NCBI GenBank assembly: GCA_003453735.1
Contig: DMNE01000229.1
Location: 9,463-22,314 of the forward strand
From: Nitrospiraceae bacterium
GTDB taxonomy: Bacteria > Nitrospirota > Thermodesulfovibrionia > Thermodesulfovibrionales > UBA9159
Direction: 5' to 3'
DNA length: 12,852 nt
Both the position numbers and the translations under genes were made by a program. Below the pieces are notes generated by a model. The model was not told the DNA's origin. It searched no databases and saw nothing but the letters and a program-made list of their open reading frames with translations. Below, in pieces: positions 6,101-12,852 of this stretch (positions are counted from its first letter, which is position 1; every line of letters begins with the position of its first letter).

Positions 6101-9100
6101 TTGAGAGAGAGTATCGTACCAAAAATGACCGAGACGGTTGATATATGTAGTCTCGAGTACCTGATCGGTACCCTTGCCACTGCCTACAAAGGGCTTATCA
6201 CTTCCTTAATCGCAAAGGATTTTTGTATGACAGAGGGAGATGGGATCGTTACGCTCAAAGGAACCATCCTCTCGATGTCTGCAGGAGCATATCAAGCATC
6301 GCTCATGCATGAAGGCAGAGAAGTTTCAAGGATAGGCATTCAGGACGGTTTCTTCGAGCTAAAGGCTGATAGCAAACTAATAAAAGAAGCTAAGAACCTC
6401 CAGATCGATGTTATCCAGAATGGACGGCATATCGGGACATTCCTGCTGAAAAGGGAGAAGGCAGACGCATTCTTTGTTTCTGCCATGGAACTCTCCGAGG
6501 AGCTCAAGGGGATGCATTTTAAACTCCTCACCTCACCGCTTGAGGACAAACCAGGTCTTTTGAACAATGCAGAGAACCTTCTTTCGAAGATCGTATCGAC
6601 GAAAAAGGACTGGAGGAAACTCTCGGAAGAGATCAACAGTTTCTCCAGAGACCTTTTCTGGGTCGACAGGGATTCCTATTATGCGTGGTATGGTATTTTC
6701 TGCATATACTCCTTGAAGGCCTGCAAAAGCCTGGATGATGTGTTTTCGGATAAGCTCATAGCAAACTTCCTCTCCTTGATCGAACTTCCCCTTGAGAAGG
6801 AGTCTGATCAGAAACGGTTGCGGGTTTTGGTCGACATATGGTTACGGGAGATAGAGGGTTCATCGATAAGTCTTTCGCACCACGCTCGACAGGTCAGAAG
6901 CGTGATCAGCGGGATTTGTGAAAAGCTTCCTGAAATGGATATCCGTGCCGCAATACACACCTTTATTGCTTCTTTGAAAGAAGGGGTGATGAAAACCCCT
7001 GCAATAAAGGATGCTCTTTTGGACGCAATGGGAGGGGCTCTGACAAGGGATGATTACACACTGCTTGGTAAATTTAGTGAGCACAACAGAAAAGAGTTGC
7101 TGCTTGCCATAACCGCGGCTGAAGCGATGGCTGAGGGAAAAGAATACGCGCAATTTCTGGAAAAGATTGGGGAGATCGGCACATCGTTAGCGGATGATTC
7201 GGAGATGGTCAACACATTTTTTAACGTCATCGAAAGGAATATGACGGAAACTTCCGTCAAGAGACTTTTTGAAGCCCTGTACGAAATGTTGTCGATCTTT
7301 GACCGATTATCCCCGGACGCTATGAAGAGGGCCATGCTTAATTTGGCGGGACTCATCAGGCAGACGATCACCCTGGGGATGATCGAGGCCTGTGAGACGT
7401 TATTGAGGCAGATTGAAGGAGAGGCGTCCCTAGCGCAAGAGGATGTCGTCCTGAACCCTGAAGTGGCCTCAGCAATATTCCATGCTAACGATGCTACCCT
7501 GATGGAACAGTATAAGGGTTACCTGAGAGCGATAGTGATCCCTGCCCCGCGGGTTACCGGTTTTTCAGATGAGACATGGGCAGAGATCATAAATCCTCTG
7601 CATTTAGGACGATTGTCGAAATTCATCAGTATTATTCGGCTTGACCCTGACAGTTTCAGGGATATTCTCATCCATGTGATCTGTAACCTCTCTATCACCG
7701 GCGTTTTTATCCCTGATGACAGACTCTTCCAACGCGAGGTTTCTTCCTACCTGAGCTCAGACACTCTTCGAAATAATTTCTTGCTTCATTACATGCTTCT
7801 TCAGAGACTGCCGGTATATTACCATGAGGTGGGAGCCACAGGCAGGATAAGAGATGATACAACAGCGATAGACTCCTGGGGCAACGACCCCGTTCTTTAT
7901 TTCTTGAGAAAACAGGTGCATGTTAATGCAAGTAACTACAACATCCATCTCATCGAAGAGATTATGAAAGCATGGGTGTATAAAAGTTATGACCTTCTCA
8001 AAAAAGTTGTGCCTGAGGAGGTATTGAGCAGGGCAAACACTGAGCTATTAATGCAGTACTCCTCTGCAATGCAGCAATCTTTTGAATCTCTCGGCATACT
8101 CGATGAAGGAGGACTGCACCTTGAAAAGATTCTCTCGGTACCAGAGGACGATTTGGAAGCGAGGCTGAAGGAGTTGCATATAGATGAAGAGATTCATTCA
8201 AAGGTACTGCTCGTCTGCAGAATTTATCGGGAAATCGTCAAGAAATATTCACATGCCGGAGGTCCTATCGAAACAAACAATCTATACACAAAGCTCTCTC
8301 AGAGCATAAGCAGAGTGAAAAGTCTTAAAGAAACAATCATTTCGACGGAGAAAACCCAGCCCGATGAAGCTCTTTACTTTAAGAGGCACATAGCCTTTGG
8401 CATTCCCTCTGTGATGGGTTCCTACCACGAGAAGAAGTTCGATGCCATGGGGGAGATACTCAGGAATGAAGATCGGATACGGGTGATGGTTGAGAAGATC
8501 ATTTCCGAGATCGGTGAGAGAAAGAAAGACTTTACCGGTGATGACATCGGCCAATGGACGTATTGCCTTGAGACCCTGAATGAGCTATTTACCGTGCATG
8601 CACTGGGAAACTTTCAGGTTGAAGAACTCATTACAATTATAAGGACAAACAGACTTCGCACATCTCAAATCATCGATATGCTCAGGATGTGGCAGAGAGA
8701 GCTGACATGGATGGTGGAGTCCCTGTCGAAGACATTCCACAGTCCTCTCACGGAGATTCTGAAGATTTTTCCTGAAGATGAATTGCCCGAACACCTAAGG
8801 CGGTTATATTCGAAAGAGGGCGATTTTGTGAACAAGGCGACAGATGTCATCCTCAGAGACATGCTGAACGGCGTAACGGGGCTTGTGGAACTAGACAGGA
8901 TTCTTATTGTTCTCATCCGTGAGTTGAGTTTCCGCGTGGCATCAGGGCTTGATGAAGAATTCAACCAAACGGACAGACCTGAGACAACTTCGGACTATTT
9001 TGAGCTTGACGAACTGTCAGACATCGATGCAATGTGGTTGGCCCCCTTGATAGGAAGCAAGGCAAAAAACCTAGTTTATCTCCGCAATAAGGGACTCCCC

Positions 9101-10504
9101 GTTCCATCTGGGGTCATCTTTTCTTCCCTGCACACTCACAATTACCTGAAATTTACAGAAGATCATAGCTTCACTTCAACCCTGCGAAGGGCAGTTGCGA
9201 AAGTCGAGGCCCGTACTGGTATGGTGTTTGGAGGCAACAAAAGGCCGCTGTTCCTGTCGGTGAGGAGCGGGTCCTATATCTCAATGCCGGGTATTCTCTC
9301 CACGATACTTTATTGCGGAATGAATTCGGAGGCACTCAAGGCATTCATCGAGGCTACCGAGAATCCATGGCTTGGCTGGGATTCTTACCGGAGGTTCATC
9401 GAGCATTACGGCAACGTTATCTATGGCCTCGATGGGAGGCTGTTCGAAGATATGGCCGAGACCTATATGAAAGGGATGGGCGTACAGAAGAGGGAGGACC
9501 TCAAGGCAGAACAGATGGAAGGGCTAGTCGGTCTTTACAAGAGTGAGCTAGCAAGAAGAAATCTGAAGATTCCTGAGGACGTCTATGATCAACTCAGGGA
9601 ATCAGTGAAGGCTATTTATTCGTCATGGTACGCAGAAAGGGCGGTACAGTTCAGGGAAGCGATGAATGTTTCAGAGCGGTGGGGAACCGCCGTTACCTTG
9701 ATGAAGATGATTTATGGTAATGACAGAGGCTCCGGCACCTCGGTATTTTTTACCCGTAAGCCTTTTTCACTCGAAAGGGGAGTCTACGGTGACACGAAGG
9801 AGACCGCCACAGGAGGAGACCTCGTGTACGGTAAGTACACAAATCGTCCTCTTGCAAGGGAGCAGGCTTTCGATACCATGAAGAGTCTCGAAGAAATTGA
9901 TCCGCCACTGTTTCTCCTGCATGAACGCCTCGGTGAACAAATAGAAGAGGTGATGGGAGGGCTTCCTCAGGAGGTGGAGGCCACTTATACGCGAAGATCG
10001 GATGGGGAAAGGCTTATCTATGTGCTCCAGACAAGGCGCATGGAAGTTCACCGGGGCGTTGGAAAGAGATTCGATGACGTCTGTAAGCTAGGATCGAGCG
10101 TCATCGGTCGAGGGGTAGGGGTGCACGGCGGGGCCTTAAGCGGAACTGCGACATTTTCTTCTTCCAAAGAACAGATAGAGAAATTGAGGAATGAGTTTAA
10201 TCTGCCGATAATACTTCTGCGGAGGATGGCTAGCACAAATGATGTTTCAGTGATGGCTGATGTCGATGGAATCATTGCCGCAGCGGGCGGCGTTGCGTCT
10301 CACGCAACTGTTCTGGCACAGAAATTCGACCTGACCGCGGTGGTCGGGTGTTCGGATATGATCATAGAAACCGGCGGGGAAGGCCAGCTCTATGCAAGGA
10401 TAGGAAACCATGTGGTCACGGAAGGTACACCCATAAGCATAGACGGGTCAACCGGGCTTGTTTATTCAGGGTTATGCATGCTTACCATCGAGGCAGAGCG
10501 GTAG
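6101..10504 (+). CDS. Large PEP synthase/PPDK-like protein: unknown N-terminal region plus ATP-grasp and phosphohistidine domains
   Basis: A protein of 1467 residues from TTG 6101. Another in-frame start is ATG 6125; neither has a well-placed ribosome site, and coding may extend upstream (see 6018). Residues about 45-118 look like a small beta-rich domain. About 120-960 are mostly helical and unrecognised. From 985 the ATP-grasp domain of the PPDK/PEP synthase family begins: GSKAKNLVYL (Lys987), SVRSGSYISMPG (Arg1055), NDRGSGTSVFFTR (1207-1219) and LQTRR (1309-1313). The swivelling phosphohistidine domain follows with GGVASHATVLAQ, His1401 being the phospho-carrier, then VVGC. The protein ends there, so the C-terminal PEP/pyruvate barrel is absent. 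By analogy with rifampin phosphotransferase and glucan water dikinases, it should move a phosphate from ATP through His1401 to an unknown acceptor. It follows ctaB by 88 bases and may be cotranscribed. Confidence 0.85.
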   Translation: MRESIVPKMTETVDICSLEYLIGTLATAYKGLITSLIAKDFCMTEGDGIVTLKGTILSMSAGAYQASLMHEGREVSRIGIQDGFFELKADSKLIKEAKNLQIDVIQNGRHIGTFLLKREKADAFFVSAMELSEELKGMHFKLLTSPLEDKPGLLNNAENLLSKIVSTKKDWRKLSEEINSFSRDLFWVDRDSYYAWYGIFCIYSLKACKSLDDVFSDKLIANFLSLIELPLEKESDQKRLRVLVDIWLREIEGSSISLSHHARQVRSVISGICEKLPEMDIRAAIHTFIASLKEGVMKTPAIKDALLDAMGGALTRDDYTLLGKFSEHNRKELLLAITAAEAMAEGKEYAQFLEKIGEIGTSLADDSEMVNTFFNVIERNMTETSVKRLFEALYEMLSIFDRLSPDAMKRAMLNLAGLIRQTITLGMIEACETLLRQIEGEASLAQEDVVLNPEVASAIFHANDATLMEQYKGYLRAIVIPAPRVTGFSDETWAEIINPLHLGRLSKFISIIRLDPDSFRDILIHVICNLSITGVFIPDDRLFQREVSSYLSSDTLRNNFLLHYMLLQRLPVYYHEVGATGRIRDDTTAIDSWGNDPVLYFLRKQVHVNASNYNIHLIEEIMKAWVYKSYDLLKKVVPEEVLSRANTELLMQYSSAMQQSFESLGILDEGGLHLEKILSVPEDDLEARLKELHIDEEIHSKVLLVCRIYREIVKKYSHAGGPIETNNLYTKLSQSISRVKSLKETIISTEKTQPDEALYFKRHIAFGIPSVMGSYHEKKFDAMGEILRNEDRIRVMVEKIISEIGERKKDFTGDDIGQWTYCLETLNELFTVHALGNFQVEELITIIRTNRLRTSQIIDMLRMWQRELTWMVESLSKTFHSPLTEILKIFPEDELPEHLRRLYSKEGDFVNKATDVILRDMLNGVTGLVELDRILIVLIRELSFRVASGLDEEFNQTDRPETTSDYFELDELSDIDAMWLAPLIGSKAKNLVYLRNKGLPVPSGVIFSSLHTHNYLKFTEDHSFTSTLRRAVAKVEARTGMVFGGNKRPLFLSVRSGSYISMPGILSTILYCGMNSEALKAFIEATENPWLGWDSYRRFIEHYGNVIYGLDGRLFEDMAETYMKGMGVQKREDLKAEQMEGLVGLYKSELARRNLKIPEDVYDQLRESVKAIYSSWYAERAVQFREAMNVSERWGTAVTLMKMIYGNDRGSGTSVFFTRKPFSLERGVYGDTKETATGGDLVYGKYTNRPLAREQAFDTMKSLEEIDPPLFLLHERLGEQIEEVMGGLPQEVEATYTRRSDGERLIYVLQTRRMEVHRGVGKRFDDVCKLGSSVIGRGVGVHGGALSGTATFSSSKEQIEKLRNEFNLPIILLRRMASTNDVSVMADVDGIIAAAGGVASHATVLAQKFDLTAVVGCSDMIIETGGEGQLYARIGNHVVTEGTPISIDGSTGLVYSGLCMLTIEAER

Positions 10505-10520
10505 CAGGCTTTTTGAGGAG

Positions 10521-10540
10521 CGCTGTCCGCATCGCCAGCG
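10521..10540. repeat. Small inverted repeat between convergent genes
   Basis: CGCTG (10521-10525) and CAGCG (10536-10540) form a 5-bp stem with a 10-base loop between the end of the dikinase-like gene and the minus-strand DUF4337-like fragment. No T-run follows on either strand, so it is not a convincing terminator. I see no better terminator between these convergent units. Confidence 0.25.
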
Positions 10541-10552
10541 AAAGAACGGAAG

Positions 10553-10702
10553 CTAGAAAATCAGGGAATAACCGTTGAACATTCCCCGTTCGAGGATATC
10601 TGTCTCTATGCGCATCTTCTTGAGCTTGTAGAGATGCTCACGAACTGCTTTGAACTGGTAGAACGCCCACCGGTCGGCAGACTGCGGCTGTGCAAGGAGC
10701 AT
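10553..10702 (-). pseudogene. DUF4337-like fragment, probably truncated
   Basis: A 49-codon frame starts with ATG at 10702, 15 bases after the accA stop and preceded by a strong ribosome site (GGGGAAGGAG adjoining the ATG), and ends with TAG at 10553. The segment LLAQPQSADRWAFYQFKAVR (residues 2-21) followed by EHLYKLK resembles the conserved core of DUF4337 proteins. In full members (about 180-200 residues, from memory) this core follows a membrane helix and precedes a coiled coil and a second helix. Here both membrane parts are missing: the N-terminal portion would fall inside accA and the C-terminal portion stops early. It is read in the same frame as accA, beyond its TGA. I infer a decayed remnant; a short functional peptide is possible because the ribosome site is good, though the close spacing to the ATG counts against it. 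Confidence 0.45.
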
Positions 10703-10717
10703 CTCCTTCCCCGTGGA

Positions 10718-11716
10718 TCAATGAGCATTTTCAGTCTTTCCCTTTTCAGATGCCTCGAAGACCCCGATCTTCCGAATTCTTTTGTACCGTTCTTCAACGA
10801 GCTTACCCGGTGTTTTTGTCTTCAGGTCCTCAAAGGACTTTATTGCGAAGTCCGCTATCCTGCCGGCTGTGGTTTCATAATCCCTGTGGGCACCTCCATG
10901 AGGTTCCGGAATTACTTCATCGATCACCTTGAACCTGAGAAGGTCTTCGGCAGTAAGCTTAAGGGCCTCTGCGGCTTTCTCAAAATCCTCGGGACCGAGA
11001 TCTCCGTTCCTCTTCCACAGTATGGCCGCGCAGCCCTCAGGAGATATGACGGAATAGACTGAATGTTCGAGCATGTAGAGCCTATCTGCAACCCCCAGGG
11101 CGATGGCTCCTCCGCTGCCGCCCTCTCCGATGACAACTGACACGATAGGCGTCTTGATCCTGGACATCTCCATAAGATTGGTCGCGATTGCCTCTGCCTG
11201 CCCCCGTTCTTCAGCTCCTATGCCGGGGTATGCGCCCGGAGTGTCAATGAAGGTCAGAATCGGTAACTTGAATCTTTCGGCAAGCTTCATAAGGCGGAGA
11301 GCCTTCCGGTAGCCATCGGGATGAGGCTGTCCGAAATTTCTGTATATCCTCTCCTTTGTTCCGCGCCCCTTCTGATGTCCGATTATCATACAGGGCATGT
11401 CTTTGACCTTTCCGAGTCCTCCTATGATGGCCAGGTCGTCGGCAAATCTCCGGTCACCGTGAAGTTCAACGAAGTCCTTTGAAAGGAGGGCTATGTAATC
11501 GAGCGTGTAAGGCCGGTCAGGGTGCCGGGCTATCATAGTCTTCTGCCATGGTGAAAGATTCGAGAAGATCTCTGAATGGAGGTCTTTCACTTTCTTCTCG
11601 AGCTTCTTCGTCTCCGCGGTTATATCGATGTCCTTACCGTCTGAAAGACGTTTTAATTCATCGATCTTTGTCTCGAGTTCCTCAATCGGCTTTTCGAAAT
11701 CGAGGTAGTATCTCAC
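10718..11716 (-). CDS. accA: Acetyl-CoA carboxylase carboxyltransferase subunit alpha
   Basis: With AccD it moves the carboxyl group from biotin on AccB to acetyl-CoA, giving malonyl-CoA, the first committed step of fatty acid synthesis in the cytoplasm. The 332 residues are near the usual ~320. The N-terminus ([16 protein letters not shown]) matches the family closely, supporting the GTG start at 11716. A predicted helical coiled segment covers about 10-50. The crotonase-fold core shows [15 protein letters not shown] (159-173), the oxyanion-forming [11 protein letters not shown] (198-208) and [10 protein letters not shown] (225-234). The start overlaps the dnaE stop as GTGA, so the two are translationally coupled; a GGAGAGGGA run lies farther upstream. 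AccD is not in the window. Confidence 0.97.
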   Translation of the reverse strand: MRYYLDFEKPIEELETKIDELKRLSDGKDIDITAETKKLEKKVKDLHSEIFSNLSPWQKTMIARHPDRPYTLDYIALLSKDFVELHGDRRFADDLAIIGGLGKVKDMPCMIIGHQKGRGTKERIYRNFGQPHPDGYRKALRLMKLAERFKLPILTFIDTPGAYPGIGAEERGQAEAIATNLMEMSRIKTPIVSVVIGEGGSGGAIALGVADRLYMLEHSVYSVISPEGCAAILWKRNGDLGPEDFEKAAEALKLTAEDLLRFKVIDEVIPEPHGGAHRDYETTAGRIADFAIKSFEDLKTKTPGKLVEERYKRIRKIGVFEASEKGKTENAH

Positions 11717-12852
11717 CCGATCTTAACCGTTCCCTCTCCCAATAATTCCTCGACGCTTTTGACAAGAACCTGAGAGGGTTCTATATGAAGGCCTGTCGCG
11801 ATGTCTACGAGGGAATCGCTCGCTTCTATCCTGAGGTACACCTGGCATCGGCCCTTCCTTCCGTTGAACGACGATAAAAGCTCCTTGAGTCTCTTGAGGT
11901 TGCTGGGAAAGAACGCGGATTTTATCGTCACTACCATCTTCTTCGGACCATCCTCTGCAATGAGGTCTTCCAGTCTCATAATCTCTTTGGAGATGATTTT
12001 AATCCCCTTTTCCGTCTTGTCAGCAGTACCCTTGACAACGATCAAACTCTCTTTGTCGAGAATCGCCGAAAGGTTCCTGTACATTTCGGGGAACACAAGA
12101 ACCTCTATACTCCCCTCTTCGCTCTCGAGGGTGAGGTAAGCCATGGTCTCAGCCTTCCCCTTTGTCTTAATCTTCTTAATAGCGCTTACGACGCCTGCCA
12201 CCTGAATCTCCTGTCTGTCGGAAATATCGTCGAGTTCAGACAACCTTCTCACGTGCAGAGAAGCGACAACTTCACGATATTTTGATAGGGGATGTCCCGT
12301 CACGTAGAAGCCGAGGGCCTCTTTTTCACCCCTCAGGATCTCCATCTCATCCCATTCCCGGATCGCTTTCGCGTTGTCGTCATCCTGACCAAAAAGGCTT
12401 CCGACAGCTGCAGAGCCGTTTGAAGTATCTAAAAGAGCCATGGCCTCTGCCCTGTGCACACCGAGGGAGTCGAAGGCGCCTGACTTAATAAGACTTTCAA
12501 TAACTTTTTTGTTGACTTTCTTCCCGTCAACCCGCCGGAGAAACTCCTCAAGGGAGGTGAACGGCCCGTCCTTCTGTCTCACCGAGAGGATCGATTCAAT
12601 AGCCGAGGAGCCAACCCCCTTCACCGCTTCAAGGCCAAAGCGGATCGCCTTGCCTATCACCATGAATTCCCTGTTGCAGTGATTGATATCAGGGGGCAAG
12701 ATGTCTATGGACATCTTTCTGCATTCTGCTATGGACTTCACGATCTTATCGGTGTTGTCAGCATCGGTACTCATTGTCGCTGCCATAAACTCCACAGGGA
12801 AGTGGGCCTTGAGATAGGCCGTCTGGTAAGCGATATAGGCGTATGCCGCGGA
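11713..12852 (-). CDS. dnaE: DNA polymerase III alpha subunit, C-terminal part, cut by window edge
   Basis: Replicative polymerase catalytic subunit. Only the last 379 residues are present; the frame stays open to the right edge, starting [19 protein letters not shown], typical of the end of the polymerase palm/fingers region. The catalytic aspartates and the PHP domain lie outside. Next comes [12 protein letters not shown], then a helix-hairpin-helix region with [16 protein letters not shown] and [12 protein letters not shown], which helps bind duplex DNA. An OB-fold follows ([19 protein letters not shown] to the LIVVKG strand), then a tail of about 110 residues. A GTG at 12795 is internal, not a start. 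The stop at 11713-11715 overlaps the accA start by 4 nt. The adjacency of dnaE and accA is known from several bacterial groups. Confidence 0.97.
   Translation of the reverse strand, partial: SAAYAYIAYQTAYLKAHFPVEFMAATMSTDADNTDKIVKSIAECRKMSIDILPPDINHCNREFMVIGKAIRFGLEAVKGVGSSAIESILSVRQKDGPFTSLEEFLRRVDGKKVNKKVIESLIKSGAFDSLGVHRAEAMALLDTSNGSAAVGSLFGQDDDNAKAIREWDEMEILRGEKEALGFYVTGHPLSKYREVVASLHVRRLSELDDISDRQEIQVAGVVSAIKKIKTKGKAETMAYLTLESEEGSIEVLVFPEMYRNLSAILDKESLIVVKGTADKTEKGIKIISKEIMRLEDLIAEDGPKKMVVTIKSAFFPSNLKRLKELLSSFNGRKGRCQVYLRIEASDSLVDIATGLHIEPSQVLVKSVEELLGEGTVKIG

Noticed and set aside
10606..10797. Minus-strand frame of 63 codons at the accA end
   Set aside because: It overlaps the accA C-terminus in another frame and is not protein-like; the in-frame DUF4337-like fragment explains the region better.
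12793..12795. GTG at 12795 as the start of a separate minus-strand gene
   Set aside because: The frame continues upstream to the window edge with typical DnaE sequence, so this is an internal valine codon.

Overview
The window reads as a stretch of chromosome from an aerobic (or facultatively aerobic), Gram-negative-type bacterium. Base composition looks moderate. It carries a caa3-type heme-copper oxidase operon and a dnaE-accA gene pair transcribed together. That pairing, and the protein sequences, remind me of Nitrospirota or deltaproteobacterial (Desulfobacterota) genomes. This is an impression from reading, not a database result.

Layout. (1) Positions 1-399, minus strand: the first 133 codons of a secreted papain-family (C1) cysteine protease, cut by the window edge. 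(2) 400-1644: about 1.2 kb with no convincing protein gene. It is rich in inverted repeats and holds a plus-strand Rho-independent terminator at 638-690, an 83-nt cloverleaf-like fold at 713-795, a train of hairpins from 884 to 1332, and a likely promoter region just upstream of the oxidase operon. (3) 1645-6012, plus strand: a compact operon coxA (subunit I), coxC (III), coxD (IV), coxB (II fused to cytochrome c) and ctaB (heme O synthase). Spacing is short or overlapping. The first four genes make a quinol-independent, cytochrome c-oxidising proton pump, and ctaB makes the heme O precursor of its heme A. (4) 6101-10504, plus strand: a very large protein of 1467 residues. Its last ~480 residues are the ATP-grasp and phosphohistidine domains of the PEP synthase / pyruvate phosphate dikinase family, but it has no PEP/pyruvate barrel. 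The ~980 residues before them are unrecognised. Its true start may lie upstream at 6018, behind a one-base homopolymer discrepancy. (5) 10553-10702, minus strand: a 49-codon fragment resembling the core of a DUF4337 protein. (6) 10718-11716, minus strand: accA. (7) 11713-12852, minus strand: the C-terminal 379 codons of dnaE, overlapping accA by 4 nt.

The oxidase operon and the big dikinase-like gene run in one direction and meet the dnaE-accA unit head-on near 10.5 kb. The best candidates for something undescribed are the dikinase-like protein with its unknown N-terminal region and possible frameshifted start, and the structured noncoding stretch at about 600-1450.
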